From Pseudonocardia sulfidoxydans NBRC 16205 (GTDB taxonomy: Bacteria > Actinomycetota > Actinomycetes > Mycobacteriales > Pseudonocardiaceae), in NCBI RefSeq assembly GCF_007989085.1, contig NZ_BJVJ01000028.1, forward strand, positions 1-64,000: a stretch of DNA of 64,000 nt. Direction: 5' to 3'. The position numbers were made by a program, and so were the translations under genes. The first letter of the stretch is position 1. Every line of letters starts with the position of its first letter. A model generated the notes under the pieces. The model saw only the letters and a program-made list of their open reading frames with translations, was not told where the DNA came from and did no database searches. This document shows, in pieces, positions 50,509-59,214 of this stretch.

Positions 50509-52617
50509 ATGCGGCAGCAGGAAGCACCACCTCCCGAGGCGAAGAAGAGGCTCGTGATCATCCCGCAGTTCGGTGTGGCCGACGGCGTGGTCGTGATCGC
50601 GTACGTGGCGGCGCTGCTGCTCCCGGGCGGACTCCTCGGGTTCGTCGGTGGCCTCCGCGGCTGGACGCTCGTGGCGTCGGCTCCGCTGTTCACCTATGCC
50701 GTGTCCGGGATCGCCGGTCCGCTGTACTCGGCGATGGGGATCCGCTGGTCGCCGGTGTCGTGGGCGCTGGCGTTCGTCGTCGTGATCGTGGTCGTGGGCG
50801 GGGTCCGGCTGCTGGTGCGCCGGTTGCGCGGGGCACCCGAGCGCGGTCCGGGGCTCCCGCCGTGGAGCCTGGCCGCGCAGCTCGCCGTCGTGGTGGCGGT
50901 GGTCGTCGCCGTGGGGACGGGCCTCGTCGTCATCCTGGGCGGGATCAGGACGCTGGGGGCGATCCCGCAGGACTGGGACGCGGTCTTCCATGCGAACGGC
51001 ATCCGGTACATCGCCGAGACCGGCGACGGCTCGCTGTACGGGATGGGCCTCACCAACTGGTACGAGCCCGGCGCCCCGCCGATCTTCTACCCGAACGCAT
51101 ATCACCTGGTCGGGACCGTCGTGTACCAGCTGACGGGCGCGACCGTCCCGACCGTCCTGAACGCCCACACGGTGCTGGTCCCGGGCATGATCGGGTTGTC
51201 GCTGGTGGCGCTGGTGCGTCGCTTCGGGGGCCGCCCGATCGTCGCCGCGGCCGCCGCGCTCGCCATCGTCGCCGTGTCGTCGGTCTACGACCTGCTCTGG
51301 CGTGGGCCGCTCCTCCCCTTCGCCACGGGCGTCGCGCTCACCCCGGTGCTGGTGGTGCTCGTCATCGACATGCTCGACGCCCGGTCGCTGCGGTCGGCTG
51401 TCCGCCCGGCGCTGCTGTTCGCGCTCGGCATGGCGGGTCTGCTGTGCCTGCACCCGGCGATCCTCATCGGTGCCGTCCTGTTCACGGTGCCCGCGCTGCT
51501 GCAGCGCTGGTGGACGGCACCGGCCCGGGCTCCGCGGGAGATCGGGCTGCTGGTCGTCGCGGGTGTCCTGGCCGCTCTCGGCTGCGCCGCGCAGCTCGCG
51601 GGCACGCTGAGCAGTGCCGGCAACCTCGCGGCCATCAGCTGGCCCGCCGACCTCACGGCGTCGACGGCCGTCGGCCAGATCGTGACGTTCGGTCACGGCA
51701 GCGACACCATCCAGCTGTGGCTGACCGCGTTCCTGGTGGTCGGGCTGCTCACCTACCGACGGCTGGGCGCGCTGCGTTGGGTCGGGTTCACCGCCGCGAT
51801 CTTCGGTGTCCTGTTCGTCGTCGCCGCCTCCGTCAGCGCGCCGTGGGCCAAGACGATCACCAGCCTGTGGTGGAACGACCGTTGGCGGCTCATCGCGCTG
51901 ACCGCCGTGCCGCTGTGCATCGTCATCGGGCACGGCGTCGGTGAGCTGCAGCGGCTCGTCGTCACCGCGTTGTCCCGGATCGCCGACGCGGCCCGGCACC
52001 GACCGCCGGAGGCCCTGCCGTCGCAGAGCCCGACCACCCGGCGGGTCCTCGCCGTGGCCACCTCGGTCGTCGTCCTGCTCGCGTTCGTGGTGCTCACCCG
52101 CGGCCTCTACGTGGCCCGAGACCAGGCCCGGATGATGCAGAACAGCGGTGAGGGGCCCGCGGTGTCGAGCCTCGAGATCACGGGCATGGTGGCGATCGCT
52201 GCGATCGTCCCGCCCGGCGAACGCGTCCTCAACGACCGCGGCGACGGCTCGACGTGGCTCTACGCCCTCACCGGCGTCGAGTCGGTCGCGGGCCACTACG
52301 ACGGGTTCCGGACCGGGCCGGACGCCCAGCTGCTCGCGCAGAGCTTCAACCGCTACCCCGACGACCCGGCCGTCCGCGCCGCGGTACAGCAGCTCGGCAT
52401 CCGGTACGTGCAGCTCGACGCCGGGTTCCTGCGCTCCGACGCGGTCCGCTCCCCCGGCCTGACCGGGCTGGAGAACGCGGACTGGCTCACCGTCGTCTAC
52501 CGCAACCCCGATGTCGTGCTCTACCGGATCGACCCGCCCGGGACCGCGCAGGAGACGTCGGCCGGATCGAGGGCAGGCGTCCCCGCAGGTCCGCTGCTCT
52601 CCGACGGCTCGGGCTGA
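50509..52617 (+). CDS. DUF6541-like / Rv3779-like GT-C membrane protein
   Basis: The 702-residue protein has about thirteen membrane helices and a C-terminal soluble domain. The loop QDWDAVFHANGIRYIAETGD near residue 160 and the following PIFYPNAYHLVGTVVYQLTG resemble Rv3779, a 666-residue mycobacterial GT-C protein linked to galactosamine decoration of arabinogalactan. That link is recalled, not tested. The flippase and GT2 genes that follow fit the same pathway (mycobacterial Rv3630-Rv3631). GTG at 50425 would add 28 proline- and glycine-rich residues. Confidence 0.68.
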   Translation: MRQQEAPPPEAKKRLVIIPQFGVADGVVVIAYVAALLLPGGLLGFVGGLRGWTLVASAPLFTYAVSGIAGPLYSAMGIRWSPVSWALAFVVVIVVVGGVRLLVRRLRGAPERGPGLPPWSLAAQLAVVVAVVVAVGTGLVVILGGIRTLGAIPQDWDAVFHANGIRYIAETGDGSLYGMGLTNWYEPGAPPIFYPNAYHLVGTVVYQLTGATVPTVLNAHTVLVPGMIGLSLVALVRRFGGRPIVAAAAALAIVAVSSVYDLLWRGPLLPFATGVALTPVLVVLVIDMLDARSLRSAVRPALLFALGMAGLLCLHPAILIGAVLFTVPALLQRWWTAPARAPREIGLLVVAGVLAALGCAAQLAGTLSSAGNLAAISWPADLTASTAVGQIVTFGHGSDTIQLWLTAFLVVGLLTYRRLGALRWVGFTAAIFGVLFVVAASVSAPWAKTITSLWWNDRWRLIALTAVPLCIVIGHGVGELQRLVVTALSRIADAARHRPPEALPSQSPTTRRVLAVATSVVVLLAFVVLTRGLYVARDQARMMQNSGEGPAVSSLEITGMVAIAAIVPPGERVLNDRGDGSTWLYALTGVESVAGHYDGFRTGPDAQLLAQSFNRYPDDPAVRAAVQQLGIRYVQLDAGFLRSDAVRSPGLTGLENADWLTVVYRNPDVVLYRIDPPGTAQETSAGSRAGVPAGPLLSDGSG

Positions 52618-52658
52618 CCGGGCGTCACCGTGTGCGCAGGGGCGCCCACGCCGACGAC

Positions 52659-52664
52659 TAGCCT
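52659..52664 (+). promoter_or_regulatory. -10 hexamer TAGCCT, leaderless type
   Basis: TAGCCT ends six bases before the GTG at 52671. Confidence 0.55.
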
Positions 52665-52670
52665 GGCGCG

Positions 52671-53951
52671 GTGACCAGCCGCGCCGAGTCGGGCAGCCGC
52701 GTCCGCCGGACCGGCGCCGCGGCGCAGGTCGCGGGCAGCCAGATCGGGCTGGCACTGTCGAACTACCTGGTCCTCGCCATCGCAGCGCGCCACCTCGACA
52801 CGGCCGGTTTCGCCGCGCTGAGCTCGTACTACCTGCTGATCAACACGGTTGGTCGCGGCCTGTTCGCGGCCGTCGAGCTGGAGGCGACGCGCGCGGTCGC
52901 CGACGCCGTCGCCCGTGGTCACGACACGGCTCCCGCCGTCCGCGCGGCCCGCAACGACACGCTGCGGCTGCTCGTCGTCGCGCTCGCCCTGTCGGCCGTG
53001 GCCGGCCCCTTGCTGCTGGGCCAGGCGCTCGGCAGCGCCACGCTCGCGATCGGGATGCTCGCCGCCGGTGCGGTGACGATGGCCGCGTCCTACCTGCTGC
53101 GCGGCCCGCTCGCGGGTCGGCGACGGTACGGGCTGTACGCGGCGACGTTCTGGATCGAGGCCCTGGTCGGGCTCGCGGTGGCGGCCGTGTTCGTGATCGT
53201 CGACGTGCAGGGCATCGCCTGGTGGGTGGCCATCCTGGCGCTCGCACCGATCGTGTCCGCGCTGGTCCTGGCCCGCCCAGCCACCCGGATGCCCGCAGCG
53301 CCCGCCGACGGCGCCGCCGTCGTGCCCGCCGCCGCCCGCGGTGGCGTCTTCTGGTCGGCCGCGCTGCTGCTCGCGGGCCAGGGCGTCTGGAACCTCGCCG
53401 CGGTCTTCGTGACGTCCCGGCTCGCCGACACCCCGGCCATCGCCGCGGGCTTCGTGACGGTCGCCGTCATCCTGCGTGCGCCCGTCCTGCTGTTCCCCGC
53501 GGTACAGGCGCTCCTGCTGCCGTCGTTCACCGCGATGCTCGGCGACGGCGACCACTCCGGGGTGCGGACGATCGTGCGCCGCCTCGGCCTCGTCCTCGCC
53601 GGCGGCGGTGTCGTGTGGCTGGCCCTGTCGGTGTTCGTCGTGCCCTGGGCGGCGCGACTGCTGTTCGGGGCCACCGTCGTCCCGCCGGCGTGGGTGCTGC
53701 TGGTGCTCGCGCTCTCGACCGTGGTGGGTGCCGCCGCACAGATCGGCCAGACCCGGCTCGTCGCCGAACGCCGGCCCGCCGCGGTGGCCGTGGCGTGGAT
53801 CGTCGGTCTCGCGCTGCTCGTCGTCGTCGCGTACCTGCTCGCCCCGCCCGTCGCCGCAGCCGCGATCGGTCAGCTGGCCGCCGCCGTCGCCGTCTTCGTC
53901 CTGCTCGCCGTCGCCGCGCGACGGACCCCCGACCCCGGAGCCACCTCATGA
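52671..53951 (+). CDS. Polysaccharide flippase-like membrane protein (MOP superfamily)
   Basis: The 426-residue protein has twelve or so membrane helices starting AAQVAGSQIGLALSNYLVLA and IAARHLDTAGFAALSSYYLL, the N-terminal pattern of Wzx/MviN-like flippases. It probably flips a polyprenyl-linked sugar, in keeping with its position between GT-C and GT2 genes. Its stop overlaps the next start (ATGA). The mycobacterial counterpart may be Rv3630. Confidence 0.82.
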   Translation: MTSRAESGSRVRRTGAAAQVAGSQIGLALSNYLVLAIAARHLDTAGFAALSSYYLLINTVGRGLFAAVELEATRAVADAVARGHDTAPAVRAARNDTLRLLVVALALSAVAGPLLLGQALGSATLAIGMLAAGAVTMAASYLLRGPLAGRRRYGLYAATFWIEALVGLAVAAVFVIVDVQGIAWWVAILALAPIVSALVLARPATRMPAAPADGAAVVPAAARGGVFWSAALLLAGQGVWNLAAVFVTSRLADTPAIAAGFVTVAVILRAPVLLFPAVQALLLPSFTAMLGDGDHSGVRTIVRRLGLVLAGGGVVWLALSVFVVPWAARLLFGATVVPPAWVLLVLALSTVVGAAAQIGQTRLVAERRPAAVAVAWIVGLALLVVVAYLLAPPVAAAAIGQLAAAVAVFVLLAVAARRTPDPGATS

Positions 53952-54961
53952 GCCTGCCCTCGGTCGGAGTCGTCGTCCTCGCCTGGCGTGCCGAGCCCTA
54001 TCTCGCCGAGTGCATCTCCTCGGTGCTGACATCGAGCGACGTCGACGTCCGGATCGTGCTGGTGGACAACGGTTGCGAGCCCGACGACCTCGCCGCCGTC
54101 GCGCCCGACGACCGGGTCGAGCTGCTCACCCCCGGCGTCAACACCGGGTTCGCGGGCGGCTGCAACCTGGGTGTGGAGAAGCTCGACACCGACTTCGTGA
54201 CGCTCGTGAACTCCGACTGCGTCCTGCGCCCCGACACGCTCGCGCTGCTCGTCGCCGAGGCATCGCGGCCCGACGTCGGCCCGGTCATGGCCTCGATCCG
54301 GCTCGCCGAGCCGGCCGGGTTGATCAACAGCGCCGGCAACCCGGTGCACCTCGTCGGCCTGTCCTGGGCGGGCGACATGAACCGGCCCGAGACCCGCACC
54401 GAGCCGTTCGACGTCACCGGCGCCAGCGGTGCCTGCGTGATGCTGCGCCGCGGGCTGTGGGACCGGCTCGGCGGTTTCGACGACGCCTACTTCGCCTACC
54501 TCGAGGACACCGAGCTGAGCCTGCGGTCCTGGCGGCTGGGCCTGCCCGCGCGCTGCGTGCCGCAGGCGGTCGCGACGCACTACTACGAGTTCTCCCGCAA
54601 CAGCCACAAGATGCACCTGCTGGAGCGCAACCGGCTGATGCTCGTCACGACGATGTGGAGCGGCCGCGCGCTCGCGGTCCTCGCGCCGCTGCTGCTGGTC
54701 ACGGAGCTGCTCCTCACCGGGTACGCGTTCGCGTCGGGCTGGGGCAGGCAGAAGCTCACGGGCTGGGTGTGGCTGTGGCGCCACCGCGGCCACCTGGCGG
54801 AGCGTCGTCGGCTGCTGCAGGCCGAGCGGGTCCGTCCCGACTCGGAGTGGATGCGTCGGCTGACCCCGAACCTCGACCCGCAGGCGTTCGGCGCGGCACC
54901 GGCCAAGGTCGCGAACGTGTTCTTCCGGGCCTACTGGGCGGTCGCGCGCCGGGTCCTCTGA
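53948..54961 (+). CDS. GT2 glycosyltransferase (WbbL/rhamnosyltransferase-like)
   Basis: The 337-residue protein has a GT2 fold: VGVVVLAWRAEPYLAECISS, VLVDNGCEPDDLA, the substrate loop GVNTGFAGGCNLGVEKLDTD, metal motif LVNSDCVLRPD and the acceptor-side FDDAYFAYLEDTELSLRSWR typical of WbbL-type enzymes. A C-terminal hydrophobic pair (ALAVLAPLLLVTELLLTGYA) gives a membrane anchor. It may place rhamnose on decaprenyl-diphospho-GlcNAc or act in another wall glycan. The rml genes nearby support rhamnose as donor. It overlaps the flippase gene by four bases. Confidence 0.82.
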   Translation: MSLPSVGVVVLAWRAEPYLAECISSVLTSSDVDVRIVLVDNGCEPDDLAAVAPDDRVELLTPGVNTGFAGGCNLGVEKLDTDFVTLVNSDCVLRPDTLALLVAEASRPDVGPVMASIRLAEPAGLINSAGNPVHLVGLSWAGDMNRPETRTEPFDVTGASGACVMLRRGLWDRLGGFDDAYFAYLEDTELSLRSWRLGLPARCVPQAVATHYYEFSRNSHKMHLLERNRLMLVTTMWSGRALAVLAPLLLVTELLLTGYAFASGWGRQKLTGWVWLWRHRGHLAERRRLLQAERVRPDSEWMRRLTPNLDPQAFGAAPAKVANVFFRAYWAVARRVL

Positions 54962-54985
54962 GGCTCCGGCTGCTCCCGAGGGGCG

Positions 54986-55405
54986 TCAGCTGCGCTGCTC
55001 GACCTCGGCCGGCGTCACGACCGGCTCGGCCACGGGCTTCGCGTCGGAGGCGTTCTTCTTCTCCAGCGCGTCGACGCGCAGCCGCAGCGCGCCGACCTCC
55101 TCGGCGAGGCGTCGTGACTGCTCCTCGAGCAGCCCGACCTCGCGCGAGAGCTGCAGCGACACCGCGAACAGGACGAGCAGCGACCCGAAGAACAGCAGGT
55201 TGCTGGGGGTCTGGATGCCGATCGCACCGGCGATGCCGCGCAGCAGCGACGGGAAGATCGCGACGACCAGCGTCCCGATCGAGATGACGACCCAGATGAC
55301 CGCGTACTTCTCCCGCAGCCGGCGACGTCGCAGCAGTTCGACGACGAGCACCAGCGCCGCCACCGCGACGACGACGGAGAAGATCGTGAGGCGCAGGTCG
55401 GGCAC
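54986..55405 (-). CDS. DUF2304 membrane protein
   Basis: The 139-residue protein has three helices (FSVVVAVAALVLVVELLRRR, YAVIWVVISIGTLVVAIFPS, NLLFFGSLLVLFAVSLQLSR) followed by a coiled coil (LEEQSRRLAEEVGALRLRVD). DUF2304 proteins commonly accompany polyprenyl-phosphate GT2 genes, and here the start codon overlaps the stop of such a gene (TAGTG). It may be a partner or anchor of that enzyme. Confidence 0.85.
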   Translation of the reverse strand: MPDLRLTIFSVVVAVAALVLVVELLRRRRLREKYAVIWVVISIGTLVVAIFPSLLRGIAGAIGIQTPSNLLFFGSLLVLFAVSLQLSREVGLLEEQSRRLAEEVGALRLRVDALEKKNASDAKPVAEPVVTPAEVEQRS

Positions 55406-56175
55406 TAGCGGTGCTCGCTCTCGGGACGGCGGCGGACCAGGGCCAGACCGACGGCGACGACGACCCGCACCAGGTAGACCGCGGACCGGATGGGGTTGGT
55501 GCTGGCAACGCCGGTCTCCCGGGCCCGCATGACCACCGGGACCTGCGCGACCGACAGCCCGGCGCGGTGAGCGATGACGAGGGACTCGACGGTGTCGCCG
55601 AGGTACTCCTCCGGGTAATGCTCGGCGAACAGCGCCAGTGCGCGTTCGTGCACGAGCCGGAACCCGGAGGTGGGGTCGGCGAGCGCGACGCCGAGGATCC
55701 GGCTGAGCACGAACGACAGCAGCCGCATCGCCCAGCGGCGCGGCCCCTTCACGACGTAGCTGCCGCGGCCGGCGAACCGGGCCCCGATGACGACGTCGGT
55801 GTCGCGGACGGCGAGGAGGTGCTCGATCTCGCGTGGGTCGTGCTGGCCGTCGGCGTCGACCTGCACGACGGAGGTGAACCCGGCCTCGTGGGCGTAGCGG
55901 TACGCGGCGCGCATGGCGCCACCGACGCCGAGGTTGAACGGCAGCCGCATCACCAGGGCGCCGGCGGCGTCGGCACGCTCGGCGGTGCGGTCGGTCGAGC
56001 CGTCATCGACGACGAGGATGTGCGCGTCGGGCCGCCCGGCCCGGATCTCACCGATGACCTTGGCGACGGACTCCTGCTCGTTGAGCGCGGGCAGGACGAC
56101 GAGCAGCCGCTGAGCGGGTGCCGGTGTCGACCCGTTCACCGAGATCTCGACGCGCTCGAGGCCTTCGGTGGTCAC
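55405..56175 (-). CDS. Polyprenyl-phosphate glycosyltransferase (GT2, DPM1/PpgS-like)
   Basis: The 256-residue protein has the DPM1-type GT2 pattern: LLVVLPALNEQESVAKVIGE, ILVVDDGSTDRTAE, NLGVGGAMRAAYRYAHEAGF, metal motif VQVDADGQHDP and VIGARFAGRGSYVVKGPRRW. It lacks long C-terminal helices. Mycobacterial PpgS (Rv3631) makes polyprenyl-phospho-GalNAc with a similar layout; a mannose or glucose donor is equally possible. GTG at 56175 overlaps the stop of the methyltransferase gene. Confidence 0.8.
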   Translation of the reverse strand: MTTEGLERVEISVNGSTPAPAQRLLVVLPALNEQESVAKVIGEIRAGRPDAHILVVDDGSTDRTAERADAAGALVMRLPFNLGVGGAMRAAYRYAHEAGFTSVVQVDADGQHDPREIEHLLAVRDTDVVIGARFAGRGSYVVKGPRRWAMRLLSFVLSRILGVALADPTSGFRLVHERALALFAEHYPEEYLGDTVESLVIAHRAGLSVAQVPVVMRARETGVASTNPIRSAVYLVRVVVAVGLALVRRRPESEHR

Positions 56176-56783
56176 CACGGGCCCGCTGTCGCGGCGACGG
56201 TCACGAACTCGTTGTAGGTGAAGGCCTTGCCGGTGAACCGCGGGAGCGGGAACGAGAACTCCCGGCGGAAGATCAGACCGAGCTCGCCGACGAGGGCGCG
56301 CAACGCGTCGTGGTCGGTGAAGACGGTGTGCGTGGAGTCGGACGCGAAGCCCCGTTCCTGCGGGCAGATCAGCACGACCGGCGACCCGGGCCGGACGTAG
56401 GCGAGGTAGGGGCGGATGACGTCGGCGGCCGCACCCGCGTCGAGGTGCTCGACGACGTGCGCGACGAGCATCGCGTCGAACGGAGTGGTGTCCTCGGGGG
56501 CGCGGGCGAGGAAGTCCTCGCTGGTCTCGGCCTCGAAGCCGTTCTTGCGGCACACCTCGACCGAGGTCTTGTTGTGGTCGACGCCGACGCTGCCCGCGGG
56601 CAGGTTCGCGAGGTTGCGCCCGATGCCGCAGCCGACGTCGAGCGTCCGCCGTTGCCCGATGAGCCTGCGGAGGTTCCACCGGTACGGCCGCTGCACGTCG
56701 ACGAGGCGCTTCCAGCGCGCTCCCGACAACGACACGAGCCGCTCGGAGTAGGCCGTCGACGTCGTATCGCCCTCTCCCGCCAC
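56172..56783 (-). CDS. Class I SAM-dependent methyltransferase
   Basis: The 203-residue protein has motif I TLDVGCGIGRNLANLPAGSV, motif II GVDHNKTSVEVCRKNGF, then FDAMLVAHVVEHLDAGAAAD and PGSPVVLICPQERGFASDST. This is a complete set. It is the first gene of a three-gene minus-strand operon with the GT2 and DUF2304 genes. Its substrate may be a wall glycan or polyprenyl-linked sugar. GTG at 56783 is chosen for the TAGGGT hexamer seven bases upstream and for the loss of homology beyond. Confidence 0.85.
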   Translation of the reverse strand: MAGEGDTTSTAYSERLVSLSGARWKRLVDVQRPYRWNLRRLIGQRRTLDVGCGIGRNLANLPAGSVGVDHNKTSVEVCRKNGFEAETSEDFLARAPEDTTPFDAMLVAHVVEHLDAGAAADVIRPYLAYVRPGSPVVLICPQERGFASDSTHTVFTDHDALRALVGELGLIFRREFSFPLPRFTGKAFTYNEFVTVAATAGPW

Positions 56784-56790
56784 GGCGCGC

Positions 56791-56796
56791 ACCCTA
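56791..56796 (-). promoter_or_regulatory. -10 hexamer TAGGGT, leaderless type
   Basis: On the minus strand TAGGGT ends seven bases before the GTG at 56783. Confidence 0.5.
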
Positions 56797-56883
56797 CCGG
56801 CCGTTGCTGAGCGGTCGCCGACCGACAGGCCGCGCCCTGATGCGAGGATGCCGCCCGACCCCACTTCTGGAGGACGCGCCACC

Positions 56884-57420
56884 GTGGCAGAGCTCAGCGT
56901 CGACACGACGTCGATCCCCGGACTGCTCCACGTCACCCTCGCCGTCCACGGCGACAACCGGGGCTGGTTCAAGGAGGCCTACCAGCAGGAGAAGCTGCAG
57001 GCCGCGGGGTTCCCGGAGTTCGACATCGTGCAGTCCAACGTGTCGTTCAACGCCGAGAAGGGCGTCACCCGCGGCGTCCACGCGGAGCCGTGGGACAAGT
57101 ACATCTCGCTGGCGCACGGTGAGGCGTTCGCGGCGATCGTCGACCTGCGGCCGGGCGCGTCGTTCGGGGCCGTGGAGACGTTCACGCTGACGCCCGGCAA
57201 CGCGATCTTCGTGCCGCGCGGCTGCGGCAACTCCTACCAGACGCTGACGCCCGACGTCGTCTACACGTACCTGGTCAACGACCACTGGTCGCCGGACGCG
57301 CAGTACACGCTGATCAACGCCTACGACCCGGCGCTGGGCATCGGCTGGCCGATCGCGGAGGCCGACGCGATCCGGTCGCAGAAGGACATCGACCACCCGC
57401 CGCTGGCGGCGCTGCGGTGA
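56884..57420 (+). CDS. rmlC: dTDP-4-dehydrorhamnose 3,5-epimerase
   Basis: The 178-residue cupin contains FDIVQSNVSFNAEKGVTRGV and RGVHAEPWDKYISLAHGEAF. That second block is the form found in Streptococcus-type RmlC (RGLHAEPWDKY) rather than in the mycobacterial one (RGLHFAQLPPSQAKYV). The catalytic histidine is in RGVHAE and the later tyrosine in YTYLVNDHWSPD. GTG at 56884 is preceded by GGAGG. It overlaps rmlD by three bases (GTGA). Confidence 0.9.
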   Translation: MAELSVDTTSIPGLLHVTLAVHGDNRGWFKEAYQQEKLQAAGFPEFDIVQSNVSFNAEKGVTRGVHAEPWDKYISLAHGEAFAAIVDLRPGASFGAVETFTLTPGNAIFVPRGCGNSYQTLTPDVVYTYLVNDHWSPDAQYTLINAYDPALGIGWPIAEADAIRSQKDIDHPPLAALR

Positions 57421-58253
57421 AGGTCCTGATCCTGGGCGCGGGCGGGCAGGTCGGCCGAGCACTGGCCGCCGCACTGCCGGGCTCCGTGGCACTGGCCCGC
57501 GCAGACTTCGACATCACGAGAAGCGGCGGGGAGCCTGACTGGGGCGGGTTCGACGTCGTCGTCAACGCCGCCGCGCACACCGACGTCGACGGCGCCCAGA
57601 CCACCGAGGGCCGGGTCGCGACGTGGCGGGCCAACGCCGTCGGCCCGGCGACGCTGGCCGACCGCGCCCGCCGGCACGGGTTCACGCTCGTCCACTTCTC
57701 GACGGAGTACGTGTTCGACGGCGCGAAGACCGGCGCGTACACCGAGGACGACCCGGTCGCGCCGCTCTCGGCCTACGGCGCGGCGAAGGCGGCGGGCGAC
57801 CTGGCGGTGCGGGGCGTCGAGACGCACTACCTGCTGCGACCGACGTGGGTGGTCGGTGAGGGCCGCAACTTCGTCGCCACGATGCTGGGGCTGGCCGGGC
57901 GCGGGATCGCGCCGACGGTCGTCGCCGACCAGGTCGGGCGGCCCACGTTCGCCCCGGACATCGCGGCCGCGGTCCTGCACCTGCTGCAGACGGGAGCACC
58001 GCACGGGACCTACCACGTCACCGGTGGCGGCGAGCCCGCGTCGTGGGCCGAGGTCGCCCGCGCGGTGTTCGCGGCGGCCGGGCGCGACGACCTCGCCGTC
58101 ACCGACACGACGACGGCCGAGTACTTCGCCGGGAAGCCCGACGCCGCGCCGCGGCCGTTGAACAGCGTGCTCGACCTCGGCAAGGCGCAGGCCGCGGGCG
58201 TCGCAACCCCGGACTGGCGCACGCAGCTGGCCGGGTACGTCAGCCGTTCTTGA
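57417..58253 (+). CDS. rmlD: dTDP-4-dehydrorhamnose reductase
   Basis: The 278-residue SDR enzyme has the NAD(P)H motif MKVLILGAGGQVGRALAA, NAAAHTDVDGAQ, FSTEYVFDGAKTGAYTEDDP and the catalytic YGAAKAAGDLAV (YxxxK). LLRPTWVVGEGRNFVATML and FAPDIAAAVLHLLQ are also typical. It forms dTDP-L-rhamnose as the last step. The last 14 bases overlap the end of the convergent rmlB gene. Confidence 0.93.
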   Translation: MKVLILGAGGQVGRALAAALPGSVALARADFDITRSGGEPDWGGFDVVVNAAAHTDVDGAQTTEGRVATWRANAVGPATLADRARRHGFTLVHFSTEYVFDGAKTGAYTEDDPVAPLSAYGAAKAAGDLAVRGVETHYLLRPTWVVGEGRNFVATMLGLAGRGIAPTVVADQVGRPTFAPDIAAAVLHLLQTGAPHGTYHVTGGGEPASWAEVARAVFAAAGRDDLAVTDTTTAEYFAGKPDAAPRPLNSVLDLGKAQAAGVATPDWRTQLAGYVSRS

Positions 58254-59214
58254 GCGGTTCCCACCAGTCGCGGCGGTCGCGGTAGAACGCGACCGTCCCG
58301 GCCAGCCCCTGCGCGAACGGCACCTGCGGTGCGTAGCCGAGCTCGTCGGCGATCTTCGACCAGTCCACCGAGTAGCGACGGTCGTGCCCCAGCCGGTCTG
58401 CCACCGGCTCGATCATCGACTCGTCGGCACCGACGGCGTCGAGCAGCAGGTGCGTCAGCTCGCGGTTGGACATCTCGGTGCCGCCGCCGATGTTGTAGAC
58501 CTCGCCGTCGCGGCCCTTCTCCACGACGAGCTGGATGCCGCGGCAGTGGTCGTCGACGTGCAGCCAGTCGCGCACGTTGCCGCCGTCGCCGTAGAGCGGC
58601 ACCTTCCTGCCGTCGAGCAGGTTGGACACGAACAGCGGGATGACCTTCTCCGGGAACTGGTGCGGCCCGTAGTTGTTGGAGCAGCGCGTGATGCACACCG
58701 GCAGCCCGTGGGTGCGGTGGTAGGCGCGCGCCAACAGGTCCGACCCGGCCTTCGACGCCGAGTACGGCGAGTTGGGCTCCAGCGGATGGGTCTCGGGCCA
58801 GGAGCCCTCCTCGATCGAGCCGTACACCTCGTCGGTGGACACGTGCACGAAGCGGGCGACGCCCGCGTCGAGCGCGGCCTGCAGCAGCACCTGCGTGCCG
58901 ACGACGTTGGTCGAGACGAAGTCGCCCGCCCCGGTGATGGAACGGTCGACGTGCGACTCGGCCGCGAAGTGGACGACGACGTCGGTGCCGGCCATGACCT
59001 CGGCGACCGCGGCGGCGTCGCGGATGTCGCCCTGGACGAAGCGGTAGCGCGGCGAGTCGGCGACCTCGACGAGGTTGGTCAGCGTCCCGGCGTAGGTCAG
59101 CAGGTCGAACACGGTGACGTCGGCGTCGGCGAACGCCGGATACCGCCCGCCGAGCAACGACCGGACGTAGTTCGACCCGATGAAACCAGCCCCGCCGGTG
59201 ACCAGCACCTTCAC
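58240..59214 (-). CDS. rmlB: dTDP-glucose 4,6-dehydratase
   Basis: The 324-residue SDR enzyme has VLVTGGAGFIGSNYVRSLLG at the N-terminus, HFAAESHVDRSITGAGDFVS, FVHVSTDEVYGSIEEGSWPE, the catalytic YSASKAGSDLLARAYHRTHG (YxxxK), and CSNNYGPHQFPEKVIPLFVS. It makes dTDP-4-keto-6-deoxyglucose. GTG at 59214 overlaps the rmlA stop by four bases, so the two are coupled. Confidence 0.95.
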   Translation of the reverse strand: MKVLVTGGAGFIGSNYVRSLLGGRYPAFADADVTVFDLLTYAGTLTNLVEVADSPRYRFVQGDIRDAAAVAEVMAGTDVVVHFAAESHVDRSITGAGDFVSTNVVGTQVLLQAALDAGVARFVHVSTDEVYGSIEEGSWPETHPLEPNSPYSASKAGSDLLARAYHRTHGLPVCITRCSNNYGPHQFPEKVIPLFVSNLLDGRKVPLYGDGGNVRDWLHVDDHCRGIQLVVEKGRDGEVYNIGGGTEMSNRELTHLLLDAVGADESMIEPVADRLGHDRRYSVDWSKIADELGYAPQVPFAQGLAGTVAFYRDRRDWWEPLKNG

